A stretch of DNA of 22,990 nucleotides. Origin: an uncultured Vampirovibrio sp. GTDB taxonomy: Bacteria > Cyanobacteriota > Vampirovibrionia > Gastranaerophilales > Gastranaerophilaceae. The stretch covers positions 1 through 22,990 of the forward strand of contig CAJUAL010000019.1 of NCBI GenBank assembly GCA_910584405.1, in the 5' to 3' direction. Below, piece after piece: positions 14,863 to 22,691 of this stretch (its first letter is position 1; each line of letters starts with the position of its first letter). The notes under the pieces were generated by a model. That model saw only the letters and a program-made list of their open reading frames with translations. It was not told the origin of the DNA and did not search any database. The position numbers were made by a program, and so were the translations under genes.

Positions 14863-15945
14863 ATGGTAACAAAAAAAGTAACATCAGATGATTTTGAAGC
14901 TTTACTCGAAAAGTATGATTATAAGTTTCAAAAAGGTGATTTAGTAAAAGGTATTATTTGCGGATTTGATTCGCAAGGCGTTATGGTTGATATCGGCGCT
15001 AAAACAATTGCTGTAATACCTACTTATGAAGCAGTTGAAAAAGGTGAAAATCCTGAAGATAAATTCCAAAAAGGCCAAGAAGGCGAATTTTTAATTATTA
15101 GAGAAGAAGATGAAGACGGCAAGTTCCTTCTTTCTAAGAAAAAAGTCGATTTCGCTTATGCTTGGAAAGAACTTGAAAAAGCTAAGGAAGCTGATGAAAC
15201 TATCATCGGTACCGTACTTAACGTTGTAAAAGGCGGTATTTTGGTTGACGTTTCAGGGGTAAGAGGTTTTATTCCTTCATCTCAATTGCGTTCAAGAGAA
15301 GCTGATGTGGCTGTTGGAGATAAACTTGAACTTAAGATTTTAACACTTGATGTTCAACAAAATAACTTTATTTTATCTAACAAAAAGGTTTATGAAGATA
15401 CTGCTGAAGAAGCAAGAAAAAATATCTTCTCTCAAATTGAACCGGGGCAGGTTGTAAAAGGTGAAGTTGTAAGAATTACTGACTTTGGCGCATTTATTGA
15501 CCTTGGCGGTTTAGATGGTCTTCTTCCGTTATCTCAATTATCATGGCGCTGGATTGATCACCCGACTGATATATTAAATGTCGGTGATAAAATTGATGTT
15601 GAAGTTATTTCTGTAGATTATGACAAACAAAGAGTTTCATTGAGTTTGAAAAATCTTGAACCTGATCCTTGGATTGAAGCTGAAAAAAATATTAAAGAAG
15701 GCGATAAAGTTGAAGGTACAGTTACAAGATTAAAACACTTTGGCGCGTTTATTGAGGTGTTCCCGGGTGTTGAAGCTTTACTTCCTCATAATGAACTTGT
15801 TGATTATCAGAATGAAACAAAAACAATTGTTAAAGTCGGAGATAAGATTAATACATTCATTATGAAATTTAATCCTGAAGATAAACGTATTGCTTTATCT
15901 ATTCACGAACAATCAGAAGCTCAGGAAGCTACTTCAGAAGAGTAA
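14863..15945 (+). CDS. rpsA: 30S ribosomal protein S1 (four S1 domains)
   Basis: A 360-residue RNA-binding protein with four S1 (OB-fold) repeats starting near residues 22, 105, 190 and 275; the last two carry the classic DFGAFIDLGG/HFGAFIEVFPG core. S1 proteins bind mRNA on the 30S subunit and help initiation. E. coli S1 has six repeats, while cyanobacterial and Gram-positive homologs are shorter, so a four-domain form fits a non-proteobacterial host. Start at ATG 14863 because GGAG sits 6 nt upstream; the ATG at 14851 overlaps that ribosome binding site. The acidic C-terminal tail (SEAQEATSEE) is short. It is monocistronic, with its own promoter and terminator. Calling it S1 rather than a generic S1-domain protein is likely but not certain. 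Confidence 0.9.
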   Translation: MVTKKVTSDDFEALLEKYDYKFQKGDLVKGIICGFDSQGVMVDIGAKTIAVIPTYEAVEKGENPEDKFQKGQEGEFLIIREEDEDGKFLLSKKKVDFAYAWKELEKAKEADETIIGTVLNVVKGGILVDVSGVRGFIPSSQLRSREADVAVGDKLELKILTLDVQQNNFILSNKKVYEDTAEEARKNIFSQIEPGQVVKGEVVRITDFGAFIDLGGLDGLLPLSQLSWRWIDHPTDILNVGDKIDVEVISVDYDKQRVSLSLKNLEPDPWIEAEKNIKEGDKVEGTVTRLKHFGAFIEVFPGVEALLPHNELVDYQNETKTIVKVGDKINTFIMKFNPEDKRIALSIHEQSEAQEATSEE

Positions 15946-15960
15946 GTGATAAAATTTATA

Positions 15961-15994
15961 AAATACGGGCATCAGATGATGTCCGTATTTTTTT
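15961..15994 (+). terminator. Rho-independent terminator of rpsA
   Basis: A 13-bp stem with one G-U pair (15961-15973 with 15978-15990), loop AGAT, continuing T-run to 15994. Confidence 0.9.
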
Positions 15995-16093
15995 GACTTT
16001 TTTAAATCTGTTATTAAAATAATCTCATACGTTTAGATGTTTATTACATAAGATAAGTAATAGATAATAAGAACACAAGAAGGTGTAATAAAC

Positions 16094-16570
16094 ATGCCAT
16101 TTCGGTACAGATTGCAGAAGGCTTTAGATTTCAGAATAAATCAAAAAGAAGAGCAGAGAATGAAGGTTCAAAAAGCTCAGGCTGCAGTCAATCAGGCAGA
16201 GCAGGATATCAAGAAGAATGAACAAGATATTCTGGACACCAAAAACGGTATGCGGCAGGCAGATCCTATGTTATACGAATCATATGATAACTTCTTGCAG
16301 CATCTGTGGCAGAAAGCGGAAGAGCTTGAAGCTAGGCGACAGGAATTACAACGCTTACTTGATATAGAAATTCAGAAGCTTGTAAAATGCGAACAGAATG
16401 TAAAAGTTCTTGAAAAGCATAAAGAAAAAAGCAAAGAGGCATATATCGCAGAAGAGAAAGCCGCAGAGTTAAAACAATTCTCCGAACTGGGTGTAACAAG
16501 GTTTTTCAAACAAGCCCAAGAGCGCAGAGAAGAGGAAGAAAAACAATTAAGTCAGTCAGAAGGTAATTAA
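16094..16570 (+). CDS. fliJ: FliJ-like flagellar export protein
   Basis: A 158-residue, highly charged protein that is almost entirely heptad-rich coiled coil, with the FliJ-type start MPFRYRLQKALDFR and no signal peptide or membrane segment. FliJ is a soluble coiled-coil component of the flagellar type III export apparatus that works with the FliI ATPase. Sequence alone gives moderate support because coiled coils look alike, but the position directly upstream of a FliK-like gene and a hook/rod-family gene strengthens the call. AAGGTG lies 8 nt before the ATG. The next start is 2 nt past its stop, so the genes are translationally linked. No clear promoter is seen; the 147 nt upstream hold the rpsA terminator and AT-rich sequence. 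Confidence 0.75.
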   Translation: MPFRYRLQKALDFRINQKEEQRMKVQKAQAAVNQAEQDIKKNEQDILDTKNGMRQADPMLYESYDNFLQHLWQKAEELEARRQELQRLLDIEIQKLVKCEQNVKVLEKHKEKSKEAYIAEEKAAELKQFSELGVTRFFKQAQERREEEEKQLSQSEGN

Positions 16571-16571
16571 A

Positions 16572-17429
16572 ATGAGTGTTAATGCAGCAACAACAAGTTC
16601 AACACAGGTAAGCTCTACATCAGCTTCATCTCAAGCCTCAACGCAGGTTAATACTGATAATGCAAAAAAATCATCATCTGAATCTTCCTTTAAAGATGAG
16701 ATGAATAAAGTTTCAACAAAAGAACAAGCTTCATCAGAAAAAAATACTTCAGAAGCTTCTGAAAAAAAAGAAGCTGTTAATTCTTCAGTTGAGAAAACTC
16801 AAAATGAACAAGGTTCAGACACAGATTTAGTTTTTGAAGGCTGTGCAGATTATTCTAAATATGCTTCTATGGCCGTTTTAGATGCCAATTCAATGTTAAC
16901 AAATGATATTCGTCAGGTTATGGGGTTAGGTGCTGTATCTGTCGAAGAAACAGACAATCTGCTTAATACAAAAGGTTTTATGACTTTAGATTTTACTCAA
17001 TCTTTATCCGTGAGTGAATCTGATGCGAATTTCTTTTTAGAACTTACGAAAAATAACGATATATCTGTTGCAAATATTACTTCTCAAGCTCAAACTATGC
17101 TTAACAACGGAGCTGAATTGGCAGAGGTTAAACAAAATGTGCAAATTTCTCAAACCCTGCTTGATGCAATCAGTAAGGCAAGAGAAAATAATCAGCCGTT
17201 AAGAATTGATTTTGATAAAAATATATCAGTTATTTTGCGTATAAACAAAGAAGGTGTTGTGTCTGCAAACTTTATCCCGGGAGATAAAGCTGTAGAACAA
17301 TATTTAAGAAATAATATTTCAAACTTAAGAGCAACCTTTGATGAACAAGATTTACCGTATTCAGATTTGTCTTATTCAAACAGAGGCAGTAAACAGCAAA
17401 AAGAACGAAGAAATAACAATAATAAATAA
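16572..17429 (+). CDS. fliK: FliK-like flagellar hook-length control protein
   Basis: A 285-residue protein whose first ~85 residues are Ser/Thr/Gln/Lys-rich and low in complexity, as in FliK N-terminal regions that are exported and disordered. Residues about 205-265 match the Flg_hook (FliK C-terminal) pattern: PLRIDFDKNISVILRINKEG, then VSANFIPGDKAVEQYLRNNI and a LRATFDEQDLPYSDL end, corresponding to the usual L-x-L-x-P-x-x-L-G-x-V-x-V-x-I and LR-x-L-x-x-x-G pattern. FliK is secreted during hook assembly and triggers the switch to filament export. It is shorter than the 375-405 residues of enteric FliK. The short basic tail (KQQKERRNNNNK) is typical of the family only loosely. Operon order fliJ-fliK supports the call. 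Confidence 0.7.
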   Translation: MSVNAATTSSTQVSSTSASSQASTQVNTDNAKKSSSESSFKDEMNKVSTKEQASSEKNTSEASEKKEAVNSSVEKTQNEQGSDTDLVFEGCADYSKYASMAVLDANSMLTNDIRQVMGLGAVSVEETDNLLNTKGFMTLDFTQSLSVSESDANFFLELTKNNDISVANITSQAQTMLNNGAELAEVKQNVQISQTLLDAISKARENNQPLRIDFDKNISVILRINKEGVVSANFIPGDKAVEQYLRNNISNLRATFDEQDLPYSDLSYSNRGSKQQKERRNNNNK

Positions 17430-17444
17430 GGAGAGCATATTTTC

Positions 17445-18284
17445 ATGAATGATGCATTTATTACGGCAATAAATACCCAATACGCAACTGTAAACTGGAT
17501 TGATGTTATTTCAGATAACATGACAAATGTTTACACTCCGGGTTTTAAGGAAAAGAAGGTTAATTTTAAAACTTTCTTAAGCGGCGCTGTTACTGACGAT
17601 TACGATAAAAATATGGGACAGGGTAAATCTACACCCGGAACTTCTAAAAATAATGTATTTTTGGAAGGGAACGGTTTCTTCCTGACAAAAACTGCAGAAG
17701 GCAAAAGTGTTTATACCCGTTTAGGTGAATTTGATTTTGACGGAGAAGGTGTTTATCGTGCAAAAAACGGTAATACCGTTCAAGGATATATCTTAAACGA
17801 CAAAGGTGAAATCATGCAGGGTACAAAACCTATAAGTGCTGATTTATACCAGGAAACTGCATTAAAAGGCGGTGCGCTTGATGTTCCGACTACCAATATT
17901 AAGATGTGGATTGATCCTAATAATGGTAAGTATTTAGGAAAATATGACGAATATGAGATTAAAAATGACGGTACAATTGTAGGTAAAGCCGAAAGCGGTA
18001 AAAAAGTTGTTCCGTTATACAGAATTACAACCAGAAATTTCCATAACTCAGCAGGGTTATATGAATACAAAGACGGTCAGTTTCTGGAAACCGACGAATC
18101 AGGTAAACCGTTACTTGGTTGCGGGGAAATCCGTTCAGGATTGATTGAACTTTCAAATGCTGATTTTAAAGGTAATATTTCATATTACCAAATGGCAAAA
18201 TTGCAAATGGAAGTTGTTAACAAGTTGATTTCTGCAAATAAAGACTTGCTGCAACAAGCTATGCAGATGATTACAAGCAGTTAG
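17445..18284 (+). CDS. Flagellar hook/basal-body rod family protein (FlgE/FlgF/FlgG)
   Basis: A 279-residue axial protein. The N-terminus carries the rod-family motif (VNWIDVISDNMTNVYTPGFK, equivalent to DVIxNNxANxxTxGFK). Residues about 70-110 match the shared FlgE/F/G core (VFLEGNGFFLT, then YTRLGEFDFDGEG, then NGNTVQGYIL). The C-terminal 45 residues, SGLIELSNADF onward, form the second half of the helical D0 bundle. Length suits FlgF/FlgG (250-260) better than a full hook protein (about 400), while position after fliJ-fliK suggests FlgE, so I leave the symbol open. It is exported through the flagellar apparatus and polymerises outside the inner membrane. GGAG lies 11 nt before the ATG, a long spacing. 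A terminator follows. Confidence 0.8.
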   Translation: MNDAFITAINTQYATVNWIDVISDNMTNVYTPGFKEKKVNFKTFLSGAVTDDYDKNMGQGKSTPGTSKNNVFLEGNGFFLTKTAEGKSVYTRLGEFDFDGEGVYRAKNGNTVQGYILNDKGEIMQGTKPISADLYQETALKGGALDVPTTNIKMWIDPNNGKYLGKYDEYEIKNDGTIVGKAESGKKVVPLYRITTRNFHNSAGLYEYKDGQFLETDESGKPLLGCGEIRSGLIELSNADFKGNISYYQMAKLQMEVVNKLISANKDLLQQAMQMITSS

Positions 18285-18312
18285 AAAATATGTATTAAAC
18301 TCCATTTTAATC

Positions 18313-18335
18313 AGAGGTATTTATACCTCTTTTTT
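18313..18335 (+). terminator. Rho-independent terminator of the flagellar cluster
   Basis: A 7-bp stem (18313-18319 with 18324-18330), loop TTTA, then five T. It ends the fliJ-fliK-hook/rod operon. Confidence 0.85.
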
Positions 18336-18359
18336 ATTGTAAAAATTTAGATAAAAATA

Positions 18360-18388
18360 TTTACAAGGGGTAAAATAGATAGTAGAAT
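18360..18388 (+). promoter_or_regulatory. Promoter of rpiB-rsfS
   Basis: TTTACA (18360-18365), a 17-nt spacer, TAGAAT (18383-18388), giving a leader of about 40 nt. Confidence 0.55.
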
Positions 18389-18435
18389 AAATGTAATAAC
18401 ATTCTGGTTATATAGTATGGATAAGGAGTTTATTT

Positions 18436-18870
18436 ATGGAAAATTTGAAAGTTGCAATAGGTTCAGATCACGGCGGATTTCAGTATAAAGAAAGTATTAT
18501 TGATTATCTGAAATCCAGAAATATAGAATTTGTTGATGTTGGTACACATACCCCTGAATCTTGTGATTACCCTGTTATTGCAAATAAGGTGGCAGAGAAG
18601 GTTATTTCAGGGGAAGTAAATCGCGGAATTTTGGTTTGCGGAACAGGTATCGGTATGTCTATTGCAGCTAATAAAGTTCACGGAGTAAGGGCTGCATTAT
18701 GCGGTGATACTTACTCAGCCAGAGTTTCAAGAGCTCATAATAACGCCAATATCTTATGTCTTGGTGAAAGAGTAATCGGTATACATTTGGCGCTGGATAT
18801 TGTTGATATTTGGCTTAAAACAGGTTTTGAAGGCGGAAGACATAAACGCCGTGTAGATATGCTTAAGTAA
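18436..18870 (+). CDS. rpiB: Ribose-5-phosphate isomerase B
   Basis: A 144-residue sugar-phosphate isomerase of the LacAB/RpiB family, interconverting ribose 5-phosphate and ribulose 5-phosphate in the pentose phosphate pathway. SDHGG is at residues 10-14, the catalytic Cys68 in LVCGTGIGMS and the phosphate-site His101 in SRAHNNANILCLG; the family's usual length is about 145-150. GGAG lies 7 nt before the ATG. It is followed after 25 nt by rsfS, probably in one transcript ending at the 19281-19314 terminator. LacA/LacB subunits are close relatives, but a single copy next to housekeeping genes favours RpiB. Confidence 0.95.
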   Translation: MENLKVAIGSDHGGFQYKESIIDYLKSRNIEFVDVGTHTPESCDYPVIANKVAEKVISGEVNRGILVCGTGIGMSIAANKVHGVRAALCGDTYSARVSRAHNNANILCLGERVIGIHLALDIVDIWLKTGFEGGRHKRRVDMLK

Positions 18871-18895
18871 TGAAAGGTGACAAGGTTAAAAAATA

Positions 18896-19282
18896 ATGGA
18901 TTCGCATAAGTTTGCATGTGTAGTTGCACAGTTTTTAGATGATAAATTAGGAAAAGATATTACAATATTAAATATAAGCAATGTATCTTCACTTGCTGAT
19001 TATTTTGTAATAGTAACAGGGGATTCAACTCCGCAGGTTAAGGCATTAATGGAAACTGTAAAGGATAATGTTAAAAAGAATTTCTCACGATTACCTGTTA
19101 GACAGGAAAATGATATGAAAAATCGCTGGAATTTGATTGATTACGGTGATGTAGTTGTGCATATTCTTCATAAAGAAGAACGTGAAACTTACGCGATAGA
19201 AAAATTCTGGAACCATGCATACAGTGTTTTAGAAGACGAATGGCGCGAAGTTGCCAAAGAATACAGTGAATATAATAAATAA
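18896..19282 (+). CDS. rsfS: Ribosome silencing factor RsfS (Iojap family)
   Basis: A 128-residue cytoplasmic protein with the whole DUF143/Iojap pattern: SSLADYFVIVTGDSTPQVKA near residue 30, then W-x-LIDYGDVVVHIL near 80 and the ERETYAIEKFWNHA end. RsfS binds L14 (uL14) on the 50S subunit and blocks subunit joining in nutrient stress. Length is normal for bacteria. Upstream sequence offers AAAGGTG and AAGG at rather long distance; no better start exists. It shares a transcript with rpiB. The usual neighbour nadD is not in this window. Confidence 0.96.
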   Translation: MDSHKFACVVAQFLDDKLGKDITILNISNVSSLADYFVIVTGDSTPQVKALMETVKDNVKKNFSRLPVRQENDMKNRWNLIDYGDVVVHILHKEERETYAIEKFWNHAYSVLEDEWREVAKEYSEYNK

Positions 19283-19314
19283 AAAAAGGTTGGGTTTATA
19301 CCCAATCTTTTTTT
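19281..19314. terminator. Bidirectional terminator between rsfS and the acyltransferase gene
   Basis: A 14-bp stem with one G-U pair (19281-19294 with 19301-19314), loop TTTATA, with A-run and T-run arms giving U-tracts on both strands. It serves the convergent genes ending at 19282 and 19319. Confidence 0.9.
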
Positions 19315-19318
19315 ATAA

Positions 19319-20272
19319 TTATTTTATTATGATAGAAGTTATTTTGGGTGCAAGTTTTGTTATAAGAAAACCTATAATCATTGCTATAAAGAAATTCAAA
19401 GAAAAACATATTGCTAATTTGTAAATCCAATTAATATTGATAATTCTTACAAAAGTAAACAATATTGATGAACTTATACATTGCGCAAGATAAAATGAAA
19501 TTGCATTTTCACCTAAATATGTGAGGTAACTTGGTTTTACAGTTTGTTTTAGGGTCATAGTAATACCTATAGAAATCATTGTTGCAATGATATAAGGTAA
19601 AGATGTAGGGAATTTATATGTTTGTAAATAAAAATTAGTTTCATTAAAAATAAAGGCTAATGTCCCAACTATGCCAAAAATTGATAGTCCTATCCAAATA
19701 TGCTTTTTATTTATTTTATAAGTTTTAAATCCTAAAAATATAAGCCACAAATGGAATAAAAATAATTGACATGATACACCTTTAAATACAGCCGGGTAGT
19801 TATAAGTGCTATGAGTAAAATATAAATACAAGTAAAACAGCGGAACCAAATACATAAAAAAATTAATAACCACTGGTTTTAAATAATCAAGCATTATTTT
19901 TGCCCAAAGAATAGAAACAGCATAAACCGGAACAAACCAATATGAACCTTCTATTAATCGGATATGAGGAACTTTAGCATTAGCTAATATCAAAGGAGCA
20001 ATTAAATTCTTCAAATCAAAGTTCAAATAAATTGTTTGACATATAACTACAGTAAAGAAAAATAACAATGCCAATTTAAGTATTTGTTTTAAAGGATTTA
20101 ATTTTGAATAAATAGACATTGTGCATCCAGTTAAAAAGAAAAATAACGGAACATCAACAAGTAAACTTAAATTACGGACCCAATTGGGTACATAATTCCC
20201 ACCAGACCAAAATACAGTATGAATAAATATAATTGAGATTACACAAATTCCGCGAGCTAAATCAATATACAA
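19319..20272 (-). CDS. Acyltransferase 3 family membrane protein, phase-variable (OFF in this copy)
   Basis: A polytopic membrane protein of about 320 residues with roughly ten hydrophobic segments. It opens with YIDLARGICVISIIFIHT, the signature N-terminus of acyltransferase family 3 (OafA/NodX-like O-acyltransferases; the Arg and His are the conserved pair). Such enzymes usually O-acetylate surface polysaccharide or LPS sugars. The frame has no good start: only a TTG at 20272 without a ribosome binding site, which would cut off residues before the conserved Asp-Leu. Two ATGs with AGGA sites lie upstream (20309 and 20325), but seven GACA repeats put both out of frame. Six repeats would give M-T-D-R-Q... 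from 20309, and eight an M-K-Q-E-K... start from 20325. It lies 33 nt behind the phosphohexomutase stop, so it is probably co-transcribed. The enzyme class is clear; the acyl group and acceptor are unknown. Confidence 0.85.
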   Translation of the reverse strand: MYIDLARGICVISIIFIHTVFWSGGNYVPNWVRNLSLLVDVPLFFFLTGCTMSIYSKLNPLKQILKLALLFFFTVVICQTIYLNFDLKNLIAPLILANAKVPHIRLIEGSYWFVPVYAVSILWAKIMLDYLKPVVINFFMYLVPLFYLYLYFTHSTYNYPAVFKGVSCQLFLFHLWLIFLGFKTYKINKKHIWIGLSIFGIVGTLAFIFNETNFYLQTYKFPTSLPYIIATMISIGITMTLKQTVKPSYLTYLGENAISFYLAQCISSSILFTFVRIININWIYKLAICFSLNFFIAMIIGFLITKLAPKITSIIIK

Positions 20273-20279
20273 GTCACGT

Positions 20280-20307
20280 TGTCTGTCTGTCTGTCTGTCT
20301 GTCTGTC
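20280..20307 (-). repeat. Tetranucleotide tract (GACA)7 at the acyltransferase start codon
   Basis: Seven perfect copies of TGTC on plus (GACA on minus). The first GACA begins with the G of ATG 20309. The tract is uninterrupted, so slipped-strand mispairing would change its length in 4-nt steps and shift the reading frame of the acyltransferase gene. Confidence 0.95.
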
Positions 20308-20342
20308 ATCCTTTTCCTGCTTCATCTCTTTTTCCTACAATA

Positions 20343-21767
20343 TTAAACTTTTGCTTTTAAATAATCTTCCAAGAATCCGACCATTGCATTTTTAAATTGA
20401 TTACATTCAGACTCGTTATTTGCCTCAAATCGGAGAGTAAATACAGGTTCGGTATTACTTTGCCTAATTAATGCGAAACCGCCCTTAAAAACGATTCTCA
20501 TACCGTCTAATGTAACAATCTCTTTTATTTCAGAACCGAACATTTGAGGATTATTTTGAACTTCTTGTTTCATTGCTTCTAAAACTTCTTTTTTTAAGTG
20601 GTTAGGACAAGGAAAACGTACTTCATCACTTGTAAATACTTTATTAAAAGGTTCGAGCATTTGTTCAAGCTTAAAATTAGAATTTTGTGTTTTATGCTTA
20701 GAAACAATTTCAATCATTCTGCAGCCTGCGTAAATCGCATCATCAAATCCGTAATATCTGTCTTTGAAGAATGTATGCCCGCTCATTTCACCACCAAGAA
20801 TGGCATTTGTTTCTTTCATTTTATCTTTAATATAACCATGTCCTGTTTTACACATAACAGCGTTTCCGCCATTTTCGTTAATTGTATCAAACAATACTTG
20901 AGAACACTTAACCTCAGATACTACTGTTGGTTTGTTTTCTATTATATCCATTGCGTATATTAAAAGAAGCTTATCTCCGGTTAAAGGTTTCCCTGTAGAA
21001 TCAACTATGCCGATTCTATCGCTGTCGCCGTCATATGCGATACCAAAATCTGCGTTATTTTTAACAACAGTTTCAGATAACGTTTTAAGAGTTGACAACT
21101 GGCTTGGGTTTGGGTGGTGATTAGGGAAAGTCCCGTCAGGTTCAGAGAATAACTCAATTACTTCTGCGCCAAGTTCTTTATAAAGTTGAGGGCCGACAAT
21201 TCCGCCTGTAGCGTTAGCACTGTCTACAACAACTTTAATACCTTGACCTATATTTCCAAATTTTTCCTTCATTTCTTGAATATATTCAGGTAAAATCTCT
21301 GTTGTAAAATTGTAATCTTTAAGTGATTCCGGCAGAGATTTCCAATTGGCGAACGTCAATTCTTTAACTTCTTTAATTTGAACTTCGTTAAGTGTTTGTC
21401 TGTTAAAAGTCATTTTAAGCCCGTTATATTCCTTAGGGTTATGGCTTGCTGTAATAATCATTGCCCCGTCCAGATTATGAGCAACTTCGGAGTAATATCC
21501 GATAGGTGTCGGTGCAAGTCCTAAATCTTCAATATGCCCGACATTACTATCCTTTAATCCGTTAATTAAAGCCTTTTTTAGAGATGGTGAATGAAGTCTT
21601 GCATCCATGCAAACACTGATTTTTAAATCTTTTGTGTCCTTGTCGTTATGCTCTGTAATCCATTTTACATAACCTTCTGCAATATTATAAAATAATTCTT
21701 CTGTAATATCGTCGTTATAAATTCCTCTAATATCATTTTTGCCAAATGCGTGTTCATATCTTTGCAT
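20343..21767 (-). CDS. Phosphoglucomutase/phosphomannomutase (alpha-D-phosphohexomutase family)
   Basis: A 474-residue cytoplasmic enzyme of the ManB/AlgC/Pgm group that moves phosphate between C6 and C1 of glucose or mannose, feeding nucleotide-sugar and surface polysaccharide synthesis. All four catalytic sites are present: TASHNP with phospho-Ser108, the metal loop DGDSDR (246-251), the sugar-specificity loop GEMSGH (326-331) and the phosphate-binding RQSNTEP (435-441). GEMSGH fits PMM/PGM enzymes that accept both sugars, and I cannot choose between them. AGGAG lies 9 nt before the ATG. The gene runs into the phase-variable acyltransferase 33 nt downstream, and both may serve the same glycan. 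It is divergent from the ABC permease, 42 nt away. Confidence 0.93.
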   Translation of the reverse strand: MQRYEHAFGKNDIRGIYNDDITEELFYNIAEGYVKWITEHNDKDTKDLKISVCMDARLHSPSLKKALINGLKDSNVGHIEDLGLAPTPIGYYSEVAHNLDGAMIITASHNPKEYNGLKMTFNRQTLNEVQIKEVKELTFANWKSLPESLKDYNFTTEILPEYIQEMKEKFGNIGQGIKVVVDSANATGGIVGPQLYKELGAEVIELFSEPDGTFPNHHPNPSQLSTLKTLSETVVKNNADFGIAYDGDSDRIGIVDSTGKPLTGDKLLLIYAMDIIENKPTVVSEVKCSQVLFDTINENGGNAVMCKTGHGYIKDKMKETNAILGGEMSGHTFFKDRYYGFDDAIYAGCRMIEIVSKHKTQNSNFKLEQMLEPFNKVFTSDEVRFPCPNHLKKEVLEAMKQEVQNNPQMFGSEIKEIVTLDGMRIVFKGGFALIRQSNTEPVFTLRFEANNESECNQFKNAMVGFLEDYLKAKV

Positions 21768-21769
21768 AA

Positions 21770-21798
21770 TTCACATCTCCTAACCTTTTTATTATAAT
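21770..21798 (+). promoter_or_regulatory. Promoter of the ABC permease gene
   Basis: TTCACA (21770-21775), 17 nt, then TATAAT (21793-21798). The -10 ends 11 nt before the permease ATG. On the minus strand another TATAAT (21796-21791) overlaps it and is the likely -10 for the phosphohexomutase gene, though its -35 is poor. Confidence 0.6.
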
Positions 21799-21809
21799 AA
21801 AATCATATC

Positions 21810-22691
21810 ATGAAAATTTCTATGGAAAAATTATTAAATAATGAGCATGCTGCCTGTTGGGTATTCATTTTGCCTGCAATTTTAGGTACTCTTATTTTTA
21901 TAATTATTCCTGTAATTTGTTCGTTTGGATTAAGCTTTGCAAAATGGGATTTGTTAAATTCTATACAATTTGTCGGGTTTGAAAATTATCGTGTATTATT
22001 TAAAGACGAATTATTTTATAAGATATTACTAAATACGGTTGTATTTGCGATTTCAACATCTGTTTTAGGGATAATAATTCCGCTTTTATTAGCTTCAATC
22101 CTTAATTCTAAAATTCGGGGAGCTGAATTTTATAAAACTGCTTATTTTTTACCGTTTATTACCCCAATGGTTGTAATAGGAATTGTTTGGGCTTGGATAT
22201 TTGATCCTAATATCGGACTGTTGAATCAGCTTTTACATATTCATATCAACTGGCTTTATGACAGTAAATTTGCTATGCCTGCTCTTATTATTGTTTCGGT
22301 TTGGAAACTTATCGGATATAATATGATAATATTTTTATCTTCACTGTCAGCTGTTTCTCAAAGTTTGTTTGAAGCTGCAAAAATAGATGGTGCAAATTCC
22401 TGGCAAATATTTAAAAATGTAACTATACCAGTACTTTCACCTACAATATTTTTTGTTGTAATAGTAACTGCAATAAGCTCTTTTCAAGTATTTGACTTAA
22501 TCTATCTTATGACGCAAGGCGGTCCTTTTGATTCAACAAATGTTCTGGTTTATGCGATATATAAAAATGCATTTGAATATTTTAATGTTGGTCAATCGTG
22601 CGCCATTGCTTATGTATTATTTTTAATAATACTTATATTGACTCTAATTCAATGGTCACTTAGAAAAAAACTTGTTTATACTGAAGAGTAA
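21810..22691 (+). CDS. Sugar ABC transporter permease (MalF/UgpA family)
   Basis: A 293-residue inner-membrane permease with about six membrane segments and the BPD_transp_1 fold. The EAA loop that docks the ATPase is at residues 188-210 (EAAKIDGANSWQIFKNVTIP). The start FILPAILGTLIFIIIPV and the later YLMTQGGPFDSTNVLVYAIY are typical of UgpA/LacF/MalF-type partners in CUT1 importers of oligosaccharides or glycerol-3-phosphate. A second permease, a binding protein and an ATPase would be needed; none is in the window, and the gene downstream is not an evident partner. ATG 21810 has no Shine-Dalgarno and the promoter ends 11 nt away, so the mRNA may be nearly leaderless; ATG 21822 is an alternative start. 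Substrate unknown. Confidence 0.92.
   Translation: MKISMEKLLNNEHAACWVFILPAILGTLIFIIIPVICSFGLSFAKWDLLNSIQFVGFENYRVLFKDELFYKILLNTVVFAISTSVLGIIIPLLLASILNSKIRGAEFYKTAYFLPFITPMVVIGIVWAWIFDPNIGLLNQLLHIHINWLYDSKFAMPALIIVSVWKLIGYNMIIFLSSLSAVSQSLFEAAKIDGANSWQIFKNVTIPVLSPTIFFVVIVTAISSFQVFDLIYLMTQGGPFDSTNVLVYAIYKNAFEYFNVGQSCAIAYVLFLIILILTLIQWSLRKKLVYTEE

Noticed and set aside
20598..20963. 121-codon open frame on the plus strand opposite the phosphohexomutase gene
   Set aside because: Lies over its conserved catalytic region; composition is that of an antisense shadow.
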